From Falsiroseomonas bella (GTDB lineage: Bacteria; Pseudomonadota; Alphaproteobacteria; Acetobacterales; Acetobacteraceae), in the NCBI RefSeq assembly GCF_003173615.1, contig NZ_QGNA01000001.1:1054001-1118000 (forward strand): DNA of 64,000 nucleotides, in the 5' to 3' direction. The notes under the pieces are model-generated. The model saw only the letters and a list, made by a program, of their open reading frames with translations. It was not told where the DNA came from and did not search any database. Made by a program: the position numbers and the translations under genes. Positions 22,347-30,858 of the stretch are shown here, one piece after another (position 1 is the stretch's first letter; the number at the start of each line of letters is the position of its first letter).

Positions 22347-23675
22347 TCACAAAATGAACCGGCTCAGATCCGCGCTGGCGGCTAGCGGTGCCACGCGGTT
22401 GCGGACCATCGCGCCGTCCACCGTGATCGTCTCCCCGCCGCGGTCGCTGGCAGTGAACGAAATCTCGTCCAGCAGGCGTTCCATCACGGTTGCCAGGCGG
22501 CGGGCGCCGATGTTCTCGACGGTGGCGTTGATCTCGGCGGCGAGCTCGGCCAGCGCATCCACGGCATCGGGGGTGATGTCGAGCGTCACGCCCTCCGTCC
22601 CCATCAGCGCGACATACTGGCTGGTGAGGGAATGCTCCGGCTCGGTCAGGATGCGCCGGAAATCCTCCTGCGTCAGGGCCTTCAGCTCCACGCGGATCGG
22701 CAGGCGGCCCTGCAGTTCCGGCAGAAGGTCGCTGGGCTTGGCCATGTGGAAGGCGCCGGAGGCGATGAAGAGGATGTGGTCCGTCTTCACCGGCCCGTGC
22801 TTGGTGGTGACGGTCGTGCCCTCGATCAGGGGCAGCAGGTCGCGCTGCACGCCCTCCCGGCTGACGTCGCCGCCGCGGAAGCCGCCGCCTTCGCTGGTGC
22901 GGGCGCAGACCTTGTCGATCTCGTCGATGAAGACGATGCCGTTGTTCTCGGCGTTCGCCACCGCCTCGCGCGTCAGCTGCTCGTTGTCGAGCAGCTTGTC
23001 GGCCTCGTCCTTGGTCAGGGCGATGCGCGCCTCGGCGACGGACATCTTGCGCGGCTTGGTGCGGCCGCCGAACATCTTGCCGAGCATCTCCTGCATGTTC
23101 TGCATCTGGATGCCCTGCGCGCCGGGCAGGTCGATCATGCCGATCGGCATGCCGCCGCCGGCATCGGCCACCTGAACCTCGACCTCGCGGCCTTCAAGCT
23201 GGCCTTCGCGCAGCATGCGGCGGAACTTCATCTTCGTGTCGCCGGAGGCGCCCTCGCCCACCAGCGCGCCGACCAGGCGTTCCTCCGCGGCGAGTTCGGC
23301 CTTGGCCTGCACGTTCCTGCGCGCGATGTCGCGGGTCTGGGTGATGGAGGCCTCCACCAGGTCGCGGACGATGCTTTCCACGTCGCGGCCGACATAGCCG
23401 ACCTCGGTGAACTTCGTGGCCTCCACCTTCAGGAAGGGCGCGTTGGCGAGCTTCGCCAGGCGGCGGGCGATCTCGGTCTTGCCGCAGCCGGTCGGGCCGA
23501 TCATCAGGATGTTCTTCGGCACCACCTCCTCGCGAAGGCCGGGCGCCAGCTGCTGGCGGCGCCAGCGGTTGCGCAGCGCGATGGCAACGGCGCGCTTGGC
23601 CTCGTTCTGTCCGACGATGTGGCGGTCGAGCTCGGAGACGATCTCGCGCGGGCTCAGGTTGATCGACTCGCTCAC
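22347..23675 (-). CDS. hslU: HslU, ATPase subunit of the HslUV protease
   Basis: 442-residue AAA+ unfoldase that feeds proteins into HslV. It starts with [35 protein letters not shown] (in consecutive blocks), carries Walker A GPTGCGKT (60-67), the pore motif [14 protein letters not shown], Walker [10 protein letters not shown] and the C-terminal tail DLSRFIL that inserts into HslV. The GTG start overlaps the hslV stop (GTGA). The stop is 22 bp from the double operator of the AbrB-Doc operon, which lies beyond it on the same strand. Confidence 0.97.
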   Translation of the reverse strand: MSESINLSPREIVSELDRHIVGQNEAKRAVAIALRNRWRRQQLAPGLREEVVPKNILMIGPTGCGKTEIARRLAKLANAPFLKVEATKFTEVGYVGRDVESIVRDLVEASITQTRDIARRNVQAKAELAAEERLVGALVGEGASGDTKMKFRRMLREGQLEGREVEVQVADAGGGMPIGMIDLPGAQGIQMQNMQEMLGKMFGGRTKPRKMSVAEARIALTKDEADKLLDNEQLTREAVANAENNGIVFIDEIDKVCARTSEGGGFRGGDVSREGVQRDLLPLIEGTTVTTKHGPVKTDHILFIASGAFHMAKPSDLLPELQGRLPIRVELKALTQEDFRRILTEPEHSLTSQYVALMGTEGVTLDITPDAVDALAELAAEINATVENIGARRLATVMERLLDEISFTASDRGGETITVDGAMVRNRVAPLAASADLSRFIL

Positions 23676-24232
23676 GCTTCCAGGCTTTCGAGAATGATGT
23701 TGCCGTTGGTGTAGACGCAGATCTCGCCGGCGATCTTCATGGCGCGGCGGCAGATCTCCTCGGCGGCCAAGCCCTCCACCGGCAGCAGCGCGCGGGCCGC
23801 GGCCAGCGCGTAGTTGCCGCCGGAGCCGATGCCGATCACCGCATCCTCCGGCTCCAGCACGTCGCCCTGGCCGGTGAGCAGCAGGGAGCGCTTGGCGTCG
23901 GCGACGGCGAGCAGCGCCTCCAGCCGGCGCAGGTAGCGGTCGGTGCGCCAGTCCTTGGCGAGTTCGACGCAGGCGCGTTCGAGCTGGTCGGGGAAGCGCT
24001 CAAGCTTCGCCTCCAGGCGTTCGAGCAGGGTGAAGGCGTCGGCGGTGGCCCCGGCGAAGCCGGCGAGGACGCGGCCATTGGCGATGCGCCGCACCTTGCG
24101 CGCATTGCCCTTCACCACGGTCTGGCCGAGCGAGACCTGGCCGTCGCCGGCCATGGCGACGCGCCCGTCCTTGCGGACGCAGAGGATGGTTGTGCCGTGC
24201 CAGCCGGCGGGATCGTGGGAGGAGGAACTCAT
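23672..24232 (-). CDS. hslV: HslV, peptidase subunit of the HslUV protease
   Basis: 186-residue N-terminal threonine peptidase. The propeptide ends at Gly13 (GWHG) and the mature chain begins with Thr14 in [10 protein letters not shown], the catalytic nucleophile. The [26 protein letters not shown] region and [21 protein letters not shown] are typical. ATG 24232 is chosen; ATG 24241 would add three residues. hslV-hslU is one operon here. In many alphaproteobacteria hisB diverges directly from hslV; here two PEP-CTERM genes lie between them. Confidence 0.95.
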   Translation of the reverse strand: MSSSSHDPAGWHGTTILCVRKDGRVAMAGDGQVSLGQTVVKGNARKVRRIANGRVLAGFAGATADAFTLLERLEAKLERFPDQLERACVELAKDWRTDRYLRRLEALLAVADAKRSLLLTGQGDVLEPEDAVIGIGSGGNYALAAARALLPVEGLAAEEICRRAMKIAGEICVYTNGNIILESLEA

Positions 24233-24279
24233 GCCGCGCATGTGGCGCGGCGACGGGCCGGCGGCAAGCCGGTGCGCCG

Positions 24280-24297
24280 CCCCGCCCGATGGCGGGG
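24280..24297 (-). terminator. Short GC hairpin after the PEP-CTERM gene at 24311
   Basis: Seven-base arms CCCCGCC and GGCGGGG with loop CGAT, 14 bases past the stop on the minus strand. No T-tract; weak evidence for termination. Confidence 0.3.
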
Positions 24298-24310
24298 CAG
24301 CCTTCGCCGT

Positions 24311-24994
24311 TCAGCCGCGGCGGGACACCCGGCGGACCAGGCCGAGGCCGATCAGGCCCATGCCGAACAGGGAGAGCGTCAGCGGCTCCGGGACCGCGGT
24401 GGAACGGTCGACGTCGTAGCGGACCGTCAGCAGGGCACCGGCCTCGTTGAAGCGCCCGGGCGTGTAGGTGCCATTCGTAACGGTGCTCGTCGGGCTGATC
24501 AGTCCGTTGTCCCGATCGATGCTGAGGTTGAAGATCACGTTCCCCGGCCCCGTGAAGAAGGCGAGGATCGCCGGAGCGACATAGGTGTCCGAGACGGTGC
24601 CGGTGCTGCTCACGGGGTCGGAGGTGCGGTTGGTGCCCCTCGGCACGGTCACGGACACCGGCGTGTCCACGCTGAGGACGGGCAGCGAGGTGGTGTCGAA
24701 GCTCAGCGCGAAATTGGCGCCCAGCGTCGAGGTATAGGTGACCGAGCCGGTCGGGCCGTTGTTGTTGCGCGCGATGCGCAGGGTGCCACCGGAAGTACCT
24801 TCAAGTTCCACCTCGACGGCGAGGAGGGTGCCCCAGCTCGGCGAGAACTTCTGGATCGACAGGGTCGTATCCGTGCCGGGCGGACCCGGCAGCGCCGTCA
24901 GCGGGTATTCCGCCGTCCTCGTGATCGTCGCGGCCTGTGCCACCGTCGCGGAGACGACGAACGCACAGACGGCGAACCCTGACGCGAGACGCAT
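24311..24994 (-). CDS. PEP-CTERM protein with choice-of-anchor E-like domain
   Basis: 227-residue exported protein. A Sec signal peptide (1-21, SGFAVCAFVVSATVAQA) precedes a beta-sandwich that resembles the choice-of-anchor E type: TDTTLSIQKFSPSWGTLLAVEVELEG, read in two blocks near 40-65, and a later GNVIFNLSIDRDNG. The C-terminus is a complete PEP-CTERM signal, AVPEPLTLSLF, GMGLIGLGLV, RRVSRRG. ATG 24994 has GGAGACAGG in front. It has a sigma-54 promoter at 25062-25077 and an activator dyad at 25141-25157. The function of the mature domain is unknown, probably a matrix or surface protein. Confidence 0.8.
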   Translation of the reverse strand: MRLASGFAVCAFVVSATVAQAATITRTAEYPLTALPGPPGTDTTLSIQKFSPSWGTLLAVEVELEGTSGGTLRIARNNNGPTGSVTYTSTLGANFALSFDTTSLPVLSVDTPVSVTVPRGTNRTSDPVSSTGTVSDTYVAPAILAFFTGPGNVIFNLSIDRDNGLISPTSTVTNGTYTPGRFNEAGALLTVRYDVDRSTAVPEPLTLSLFGMGLIGLGLVRRVSRRG

Positions 24995-25061
24995 ACCTGT
25001 CTCCAATCCAACCCCGGCCGGAGGCGCGGGGCAAACGTGAACGCTCTCGATGCAACTCTTA

Positions 25062-25077
25062 AGCAAGCAACGTGCCG
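25062..25077 (-). promoter_or_regulatory. Sigma-54 (-24/-12) promoter of PEP-CTERM gene at 24994
   Basis: Minus strand CGGCACGTTGCTTGCT: GG and GC separated by exactly 10 bases, with near-consensus CACG and TTGC elements. The start point would be near 25051, giving a leader of about 57 bases. Confidence 0.75.
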
Positions 25078-25140
25078 TTGGCAAATTCTATTTCACAACA
25101 AGCTCTTGGCGCCATCGATGCAGGAGGACCTGCTGCGAGT

Positions 25141-25157
25141 TGTAAAGAATTCCGACA
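25141..25157 (-). promoter_or_regulatory. Candidate activator site (17-bp dyad) for PEP-CTERM gene at 24994
   Basis: Minus strand TGTCGGAATTCTTTACA. The first 13 bases are identical to the element at 26465-26481. The gap to the -24/-12 promoter is 63 bp, the same as at the 8458 gene. Confidence 0.6.
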
Positions 25158-25441
25158 GATACGCTGCCGAGCGCCTGTCGCCTGCTGTGAGTCTAGACTC
25201 AGGCCTCTGAGGCTTGTGTGGGAAAATGAGATAAGTCCGATTAGTGGGACGCAATCCTGCGCGCCATCGGTGGAACCAGCTTGCTCACAAAGCCTCGAAG
25301 CACCGGCATCCGGGCAGAGCGAGGCCGGTGCGGTCCTGCAATCGGAAGTTGATCTTGGCGGCGGGTGAGGGCCCGATGAGGCGCCTTGGGCGATCGGGAT
25401 GCGCGCGGCCTGCCAGGAAAGGGAAGCCGCACCTGTAAGCT

Positions 25442-25465
25442 GTCCCGACAGGTGCCTGCCGGGAC
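25442..25465 (-). terminator. Inverted repeat downstream of the PEP-CTERM gene at 25502
   Basis: Arms GTCCCGACAGG and CCTGCCGGGAC (10 of 11 paired) around a 2-base centre, 37 bases past the stop of the minus-strand PEP-CTERM gene. No T-tract is visible on the minus strand, so a terminator role is only possible. Confidence 0.35.
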
Positions 25466-25501
25466 GGGACTACCGATGGGTCGGTAAGGAAGGCCCCGTT
25501 T

Positions 25502-26242
25502 TCAGGAATGCGGCCGGATGCCGCATCCCGGCGTGCCGGCCGAGCGTCGCCGCACGGCCGAGAGCGCCGCCAGCCCGAGGCCAAACAGCGCCAGCGCCAT
25601 CGGCTCCGGCACGGTGGTGACCGGGATCAGGTCCGAGGTCACCTCGAACTCGGCGATGTCGAAGCCGTCATAGGTGTCGAGCACCACGCCGCCGGGCGGC
25701 ACCTGCGGCACATCCACCAGGCGGATGGAGTTGTAGGTGCCGCTGACGACCGTGAAGTTGAAGGTCGGGTTCGTACCGGCCGGGGCGCCGCCGTTCACAT
25801 AGGCCGTCGAGATGATGGCGCCATTGACGCCCGACCAACCGGCAGTGTTCGGGAGATGGCCGTTGCGCATCGTGCCGACCTGCACCCACCCGGTCCCGTT
25901 GTTGCCGAGGAAGACGTTGGCGCTCTCGGGGAAGCCGGCGGTGCCGCCGGTCAGCTCGATCGTCTGGCCGGCGGAAATGAAGCGGCCTGTCGGCGGGGAG
26001 ATGAGGAGGTCGATGCTGCCGCCGCGGCCGAGCGAGAGGATCGACGTCAGGTTGTTGTCGAACATGTTGCTGATGATCGAGCGGCTCGGCGCCACGGTGA
26101 GCGACGTGCCGCGCGGACCCTGGACCAAGGTGATCGCGGCGAATTCGGCGATGGTGTCGTGCACGATCGGCGAGGCCTGCGCCGGCAGGGTGACCGCAAC
26201 AGCGCCAGCGACCAGGGCCGCGGCAAGGATCGGGCGAGCCAT
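25502..26242 (-). CDS. PEP-CTERM sorting domain protein
   Basis: 246-residue exported protein. Signal peptide about 1-24 (ILAAALVAGAVAVTLPAQA). The mature part is a beta-rich domain (SIDLLISPPTGRFISAGQTIELTGG in two blocks, GTGWVQVGTM, TFNFTVVSGTYNSIRLVDV). The sorting tail is TVPEPMALALF, GLGLAALSAV, RRRS, followed by 11 unusual extra residues with a Cys (GTPGCGIRPHS) after the basic cluster. ATG 26242 is preceded by GGAGA; an ATG four codons upstream is less well placed. It has its own sigma-54 promoter and dyad, so it is transcribed separately from the 24994 gene. Confidence 0.8.
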   Translation of the reverse strand: MARPILAAALVAGAVAVTLPAQASPIVHDTIAEFAAITLVQGPRGTSLTVAPSRSIISNMFDNNLTSILSLGRGGSIDLLISPPTGRFISAGQTIELTGGTAGFPESANVFLGNNGTGWVQVGTMRNGHLPNTAGWSGVNGAIISTAYVNGGAPAGTNPTFNFTVVSGTYNSIRLVDVPQVPPGGVVLDTYDGFDIAEFEVTSDLIPVTTVPEPMALALFGLGLAALSAVRRRSAGTPGCGIRPHS

Positions 26243-26386
26243 CGAAGTCTCCATCCAGCGAGGCGGGCCTCCCGGCACACCGCGTCACGCCATTCATGTC
26301 ATTGCGCGGCGCGAAAGTAAACGACCCGTGATCGATTCAATCGGAGTCGCCTACAACCAGGCCGAGCAGTCGTCGCGCAAAGGGCA

Positions 26387-26402
26387 GGCAAACCTCGTGC
26401 CG
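26387..26402 (-). promoter_or_regulatory. Sigma-54 (-24/-12) promoter of PEP-CTERM gene at 26242
   Basis: Minus strand CGGCACGAGGTTTGCC: GG-N10-GC spacing with CACG and TTTGC elements, very close to the promoter at 25062-25077. It predicts a long leader of about 135 bases. Confidence 0.7.
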
Positions 26403-26464
26403 CAAATCTAATGCTCTGATCCGGAACGATTGAGTTCGCCGGCACCGACGGCTGCGTTCCGGTG

Positions 26465-26481
26465 TGTCAAGAATTCCGACA
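26465..26481 (-). promoter_or_regulatory. Candidate activator site (17-bp dyad) for PEP-CTERM gene at 26242
   Basis: Minus strand TGTCGGAATTCTTGACA, the most symmetric of the four elements (TGTC...GACA ends). The gap to the -24/-12 promoter is 62 bp. Confidence 0.6.
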
Positions 26482-26758
26482 GCCACGGCCATCCCAATGC
26501 CTCGCCGCCCGACTTGCAGACTGCGCAAGCGATCCGGTTGCGGTATCGGACCGGCGGGATGCCTTCGATTCCAGCCGCATCCGCCGCCCCCGTCGCGTCG
26601 GACCGGTTGCCGGCGGGCTGCCAACCGGCAAGGAATCCGACAGGCACGCGGCGGCCCGCGCCCGGGGCGCTCCTCTGCCGGGCGGGTCTCGTGCGGCAAT
26701 GCCGCGCCGCCCGCGCGGACCCCTCGCCAAGCCGGGCCACCCGGCGTAAACCGCCGCC

Positions 26759-27391
26759 ATGACGGCCAGCCGCAACCAGGACGGGAAGGGCGCCGCGCCG
26801 CGCCGCGCGGAGATCCTGCGCGCAACCTCGGAAACCGACATCCGCCTGGCGCTCGACCTCGACGGCACCGGCCGGGCGGAGGTGGCGACCGGCGTCGGCT
26901 TCCTCGACCACATGCTCACCGCGCTGGCGCGCCACGCCCTGCTGGACCTGACGGTGGCGGCCAAGGGCGACCTGCACATCGACGACCATCACACCACCGA
27001 GGATGTCGGCATCGTGCTGGGCCAGGCGGTGCGCCAGGCGCTGGGCGACAAGCGCGGCATACGGCGCTTCGGCCATTGCATCCTGCCGATGGACGAGGCG
27101 CTGGCCGAGGCCGCGATCGACATCTCCGGCCGGCCCTTCCTGGCCTGGTCGGTGCCCTTCGCCCGGCCGAAGATCGGCAGCTTCGACACGGAGCTGGTCG
27201 AGGAGTTCTTCCGCGCCTTCGCCTTCAATGCGGGCATCACCCTGCATGTGACCTTGAAGGCGGGCAGCAACGCCCACCATGTGGCGGAGGCCTGCTTCAA
27301 GGCGGTGGCGCGTGCGCTGCGGATGGCCATGGAGGCCGACCCGCGCGCCGGCGGCGTCATCCCCTCCACCAAGGGCATGCTGGAAGGGTGA
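26759..27391 (+). CDS. hisB: HisB, imidazoleglycerol-phosphate dehydratase
   Basis: 210-residue manganese enzyme for the sixth step of histidine synthesis, converting imidazole glycerol phosphate to imidazole acetol phosphate. It is a monofunctional HisBd form without the phosphatase domain of enterobacteria. Metal-binding motifs are [17 protein letters not shown] and [13 protein letters not shown]. The N-terminal 17 residues are extra to the family core. It begins an operon in which every following start overlaps or nearly touches the preceding stop: hisB, DUF2628, hisH, GNAT, hisA. Confidence 0.97.
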   Translation: MTASRNQDGKGAAPRRAEILRATSETDIRLALDLDGTGRAEVATGVGFLDHMLTALARHALLDLTVAAKGDLHIDDHHTTEDVGIVLGQAVRQALGDKRGIRRFGHCILPMDEALAEAAIDISGRPFLAWSVPFARPKIGSFDTELVEEFFRAFAFNAGITLHVTLKAGSNAHHVAEACFKAVARALRMAMEADPRAGGVIPSTKGMLEG

Positions 27392-27795
27392 GGGTGCGCC
27401 TCTACACCGTGCATGGCGAACCGCCGCGGAAGGTCGAAGGGCCGGAGGGCTGGCCGCAGCCAAAGGGGCCTCCGCCGGTGCTCCTGCGCGACGGCTTCTC
27501 CCTCTATCCCTTCCTGTTCGGCTTCCTCTGGTTCCTGGCGCAGCGCCTGTGGATCGAGGCGGGCGTGATGCTGGCGCTGACCGTCGCCGCCATGGTGCTG
27601 CTGCCCGATCCCTATGCGGCGGCGGCGGTGCTCGCGCTGCATGTCATCGCCGGGTTCGAGGGGCGCGACCGGCAGCGTGCGCGGCTCGCCCGGCGCGGCA
27701 TGCCGGAGCTCGCGGTGGTCGCGGCGCCGGACATGGACCTCGCATGGTTCCGCCTGGCGGCGCAGCGGCCCGATCTCGTGAAGGCGGCGCCGTGA
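27388..27795 (+). CDS. DUF2628 membrane protein
   Basis: 135-residue small protein with the DUF2628 pattern: an N-terminal RLYTVH strand, [25 protein letters not shown], and two predicted membrane helices (about residues 40-58 and 62-85) before a cytoplasmic tail. It starts with GTG overlapping the hisB stop (GTGA), and its own stop overlaps the hisH start. A DUF2628 gene between hisB and hisH recurs in alphaproteobacteria. No role in histidine synthesis is established. Confidence 0.8.
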   Translation: MRVRLYTVHGEPPRKVEGPEGWPQPKGPPPVLLRDGFSLYPFLFGFLWFLAQRLWIEAGVMLALTVAAMVLLPDPYAAAAVLALHVIAGFEGRDRQRARLARRGMPELAVVAAPDMDLAWFRLAAQRPDLVKAAP

Positions 27796-28445
27796 AGCTT
27801 GCCGTGGTGGACCCCGGCTCCGGCAATCTCGCCTCCGTGCGCCGGGCCTTGGAACGTGTCGCGCGCGAGGACGGCGTCGCGGTGGAGATCCGCGTCACGA
27901 CGGAGGCGCAGGATGTCCGCGACGCGGACCGCATCATCCTGCCCGGCCAGGGCGCCTTCGCCGCCTGCCGCCGCGGCCTCGACGCCCTGCCCGGCATGGT
28001 GGAGGCGCTGACGGAGGCGGTGATCGACGAAGGAAAGCCCTTTCTCGGCATCTGCGTGGGCATGCAGCTGATGGCCGGGCGCGGCCTGGAGCATGGCGAG
28101 ACGCCGGGGCTCGCCTGGATCGCCGGCGAGATCGCGCCGATGGACCCGCACGCTGCCGACGGTGCCGAGCTGCCGCTGCCCCAGATGGGCTGGAACGCGC
28201 TGCACCGGGCCGCGCCCGCGCATCCGCTGCTGGCGGGCGTGGCGGAGGGCGGCCACGCCTATTTCGTGCATTCCTATGCGCTTTCGGGCGGCAGCGCGGC
28301 CGAGCTGCTTGCCTCCACCGACTATGGCGGGCCGGTCGCGGCGATGGTCGGGCGCGACAACCTCGCCGGCACGCAGTTCCACGCCGAGAAGTCGGGCCAG
28401 GTGGGCCTGCGCATCCTCTCGAACTTCCTGGCTTGGCGCCCATGA
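27792..28445 (+). CDS. hisH: HisH, glutaminase subunit of IGP synthase
   Basis: 217-residue class I glutamine amidotransferase that supplies ammonia to HisF. It has the PGSGNLASVRRAL beginning, the PGQGAF oxyanion strand, the nucleophile Cys in FLGICVGMQLM (about residue 84), and the catalytic His-Glu in GTQFHAEKSG near the C-terminus. GTG 27792 overlaps the DUF2628 stop. Its partner hisF is not found downstream in the window. Confidence 0.95.
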   Translation: MKLAVVDPGSGNLASVRRALERVAREDGVAVEIRVTTEAQDVRDADRIILPGQGAFAACRRGLDALPGMVEALTEAVIDEGKPFLGICVGMQLMAGRGLEHGETPGLAWIAGEIAPMDPHAADGAELPLPQMGWNALHRAAPAHPLLAGVAEGGHAYFVHSYALSGGSAAELLASTDYGGPVAAMVGRDNLAGTQFHAEKSGQVGLRILSNFLAWRP

Positions 28446-29026
28446 GCCAGGCCGGGCGCGCCGTGGCGCACAGCATGGCGGTGGAGATCGCCACCAGCCT
28501 CGATCCCCACGACCTCGAGGATCTGTGCGAGGCGACGAATGCCGCCATCATCGAGGGCGGCGGCTTCGGCTGGATCGGATCGCAGGACCGCGCCGCGCTG
28601 GCGCGGCACTTCCGCGGCGTGCTGCTGGTGCCGGACCGCACGCTGTTCCTCGCGCGGCTGGATGGCGTGGTGGTGGGCTCCGCCCAGCTCGTGCGCCCGC
28701 CGCGCAACAACGAAGCGCAGGCCTTCGCCGCGCAGCTCACCCATGCCTACATCGCCCCCTATGCGCGCGGCTTCGGCCTGGCGCGGCGCTTGGTGGCGCG
28801 GGTGGAGGAGCACGCGGCGGCGATGGGCTTCCGCGTGCTGAATCTCGACGTGCGGGAGACGCAGGCGGGCGCCATCGCACTGTTCGAATCGCTCGGCTAT
28901 GTCCGCTGGGGCACGCATCCGGCCTATGCGCGGGTGGATGGCCGCACCGTTGCGGGGCATCACTACTACAAGCTGCTGGAGCCGGGTCGCGGCCGCGCGA
29001 CCGGGACGCTGATCGGCCCGAACTGA
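28442..29026 (+). CDS. GNAT-family N-acetyltransferase
   Basis: 194-residue GNAT protein placed between hisH and hisA, overlapping the hisH stop (ATGA) and one base before hisA. The acetyl-CoA site is [19 protein letters not shown]; the C-terminal part has [26 protein letters not shown]. The first 30 residues are extra to the core. Substrate unknown. Tight placement in the his operon means co-expression and may point to an amino-acid or phosphoribosyl intermediate, but this is speculative. Confidence 0.8.
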   Translation: MSQAGRAVAHSMAVEIATSLDPHDLEDLCEATNAAIIEGGGFGWIGSQDRAALARHFRGVLLVPDRTLFLARLDGVVVGSAQLVRPPRNNEAQAFAAQLTHAYIAPYARGFGLARRLVARVEEHAAAMGFRVLNLDVRETQAGAIALFESLGYVRWGTHPAYARVDGRTVAGHHYYKLLEPGRGRATGTLIGPN

Positions 29027-29027
29027 C

Positions 29028-29759
29028 ATGTCCTTCACCCTCTATCCCGCCATAGACCTGAAGGGCGGCAAGGTCGTGCGGCTGAAGCGCGGCGAGATGG
29101 ACCAGGCGACGGTCTATGCCGAGGACCCCGCCGCCCAGGCCGCCGCCTTCGCCGCGCAGGGTTTTTCATGGGTGCATGTGGTTGACCTTGATGGGGCCTT
29201 TGCCGGGCGTCCTGCCAATGCCGGGGCGGTGCGCGGCATCCTCGGCGCCGTGCCGGGACTGCCGGTGCAGCTTGGCGGCGGCATCCGCGACATGCAGACC
29301 GCGGAAGCGTGGCTTTCGGCCGGCGTGGCGCGGATCATCCTGGGCTCGGCCGCGGTGAAGGACCCGGATTTTGCCCGCGCGGCCTGCAAGGCCTTTCCCG
29401 GACAGGTGGCGCTCGGCCTCGATGCGCGGGACGGCTTCGTCGCGACAGAGGGCTGGGCCGAGACCAGCGGCGTCACGGCGACCGATCTGGCGCTGCGCTA
29501 CGCCGATGCCGGCGCGGCGGCGATCATCTACACCGACATCGCGCGCGATGGCATGCTGGCGGGTGTGAACGTGGCCCAGACCGCGGCGCTGGCGCGGGCC
29601 ACGGCCATTCCCGTGATCGCCTCGGGCGGCGTCGCGGGGGTGGAGGACATCGTCGCGCTGCGCGCGGCGCAGGCCGGGATCGCCGGCGCGATCCTGGGCC
29701 GTGCGCTTTACGATGGGCGGGTGGAGCCCGGCGCGGCGCTGGCCGCCGCGCGCGCCTGA
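29028..29759 (+). CDS. hisA: HisA, ProFAR isomerase
   Basis: 243-residue (beta-alpha)8 barrel enzyme that isomerises phosphoribosylformimino-AICAR-phosphate to its ribulose form, the fourth step of histidine synthesis. The general base Asp is in [15 protein letters not shown] and the general acid Asp in [16 protein letters not shown]; phosphate-binding loops are QLGGGIRD and [10 protein letters not shown]. Complete and normal in length. Confidence 0.97.
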   Translation: MSFTLYPAIDLKGGKVVRLKRGEMDQATVYAEDPAAQAAAFAAQGFSWVHVVDLDGAFAGRPANAGAVRGILGAVPGLPVQLGGGIRDMQTAEAWLSAGVARIILGSAAVKDPDFARAACKAFPGQVALGLDARDGFVATEGWAETSGVTATDLALRYADAGAAAIIYTDIARDGMLAGVNVAQTAALARATAIPVIASGGVAGVEDIVALRAAQAGIAGAILGRALYDGRVEPGAALAAARA

Positions 29760-29761
29760 TC

Positions 29762-30568
29762 ATGCCGCGGCCCCGCCGCTGGGCCGGGCTGCTGGCCGCG
29801 CTGGCGCTGCTCGCGGGCTGCGCGGACGATCCGTTGCTCACCGCGGCGTCGCTGCCGGGGCTCGGCGCGACGGAGGTTCGCCAGGCGGTGGACACGCAGG
29901 TCGCGCCCTGGCGTTCCCTGGGCGCGGTGGCGACGCAGGCGGGTGCGCGCTGCACCGGCGCGCTGATCGGGCCGCGCATCGTGCTGACCGCGGCGCATTG
30001 CCTGCTGGATCCGCGCACGGCGCGGCTGGTGCAGCCCGGCCAGGCGCAGTTCCTGCAAGAGCACGCGCCGGCCGGGCGGCCGCGGGCCGTGCGGGTCGCG
30101 TCCTATGTCGTCGGTCCGGGCTTCCGTGCCCTGCCGGGGCCGCGCCCGGCGCCGGGCGTGCCGCCGGATTCCGACTGGGCGATGCTGCTGCTGGACGCGG
30201 CGGTGCCGCCCGCGCCGCCGGACCTTCTGCTGCCTGTCGTGCCGCTCTTCGCGCGGCCGGGGACCGAGCTGGCGCTCGGCGGCTACCAGGCGGACCGGCC
30301 GACTCTGCTGGTGGCGGATCTTTCGTGCCGCGTGCTGGGCTATGGCCGCGACGACACGGGCCGCGTGATGCTGCGCCATTCGTGCGCCGCGACGAGCGGA
30401 TCGAGCGGCGGGCCGCTGCTGGTGCGGCTTTCGACCGGGCAGTGGGTGGTGGCCGGCGTGGGCTCGATGGCGCTGAACAACGAGGCGGGCGGCTGGGCGG
30501 TGCCGGCGGCGGCGATCTACCGCGCGGCGGAGAATGCCAGGAATGACGCGGTGAAGGCCGCGCCTTAG
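29762..30568 (+). CDS. Trypsin-like serine protease lipoprotein
   Basis: 268-residue predicted lipoprotein with a chymotrypsin-fold protease domain. The signal LLAALALLAGCADD gives lipid Cys20. The catalytic triad is complete: His in VLTAAHCLLD (about residue 79), Asp in PDSDWAMLLLD, and Ser in ATSGSSGGPLLV. Paired cysteines around the His and Ser suggest disulfides. It begins two bases after the hisA stop, in the place where hisF is expected. Substrate unknown; a periplasmic or outer-membrane housekeeping protease is plausible. Confidence 0.82.
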   Translation: MPRPRRWAGLLAALALLAGCADDPLLTAASLPGLGATEVRQAVDTQVAPWRSLGAVATQAGARCTGALIGPRIVLTAAHCLLDPRTARLVQPGQAQFLQEHAPAGRPRAVRVASYVVGPGFRALPGPRPAPGVPPDSDWAMLLLDAAVPPAPPDLLLPVVPLFARPGTELALGGYQADRPTLLVADLSCRVLGYGRDDTGRVMLRHSCAATSGSSGGPLLVRLSTGQWVVAGVGSMALNNEAGGWAVPAAAIYRAAENARNDAVKAAP

Positions 30569-30632
30569 CGTCGGCCGCGCGCCCACAAAACGAAACCGCC
30601 GGCCCCGATCACCCGGGGCCGGCGGCCGGAAC

Positions 30633-30708
<76 letters not shown>

Positions 30709-30858
30709 GCAAGTCTTGGGAGGCGCGCCGTATAGCCGCCGCCCCCCACCCGCGCAAGGGTGGGCGGCGCATCGAATCCGGTGGGCGCGACCCCTTCCAA
30801 CCCCGCCCGCCGCCCAATAGGGTGCGGCGCAGCAACCGCACAGGGACGGCCGCACGCC

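Larger units (their letters stand above)
24995..25501. other. Regulatory intergenic region upstream of the 24994 gene
   Basis: About 500 bases with no supported gene; several short open frames have no ribosome site or homology. It holds the sigma-54 promoter and dyad of the 24994 gene, a 14-bp palindrome TGAGTCTAGACTCA (25188-25201), a GCCTCTGAGGC palindrome (25203-25213), and a near-perfect inverted repeat at 25442-25465. The rest is unremarkable. Confidence 0.5.
26243..26758. other. Regulatory intergenic region between divergent PEP-CTERM gene and hisB
   Basis: About 515 bases without a supported gene. The half near 26242 holds the sigma-54 promoter and activator dyad. A degenerate second copy of the dyad (13 of 17 bases) lies at 26626-26642, about 115 bases before hisB. 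I see no clear hisB promoter and no attenuator-like peptide with histidine codons. Confidence 0.45.

Noticed and set aside
25072-25438. Short open frames of 60-100 codons on both strands
   Set aside because: No ribosome sites, no homology, and they cross the regulatory elements of the PEP-CTERM gene; treated as non-coding.
26626-26642. Fifth copy of the 17-bp dyad near hisB
   Set aside because: Matches only 13 of 17 positions, has lost the TGTC half-site, and no -24/-12 promoter lies at the right distance.
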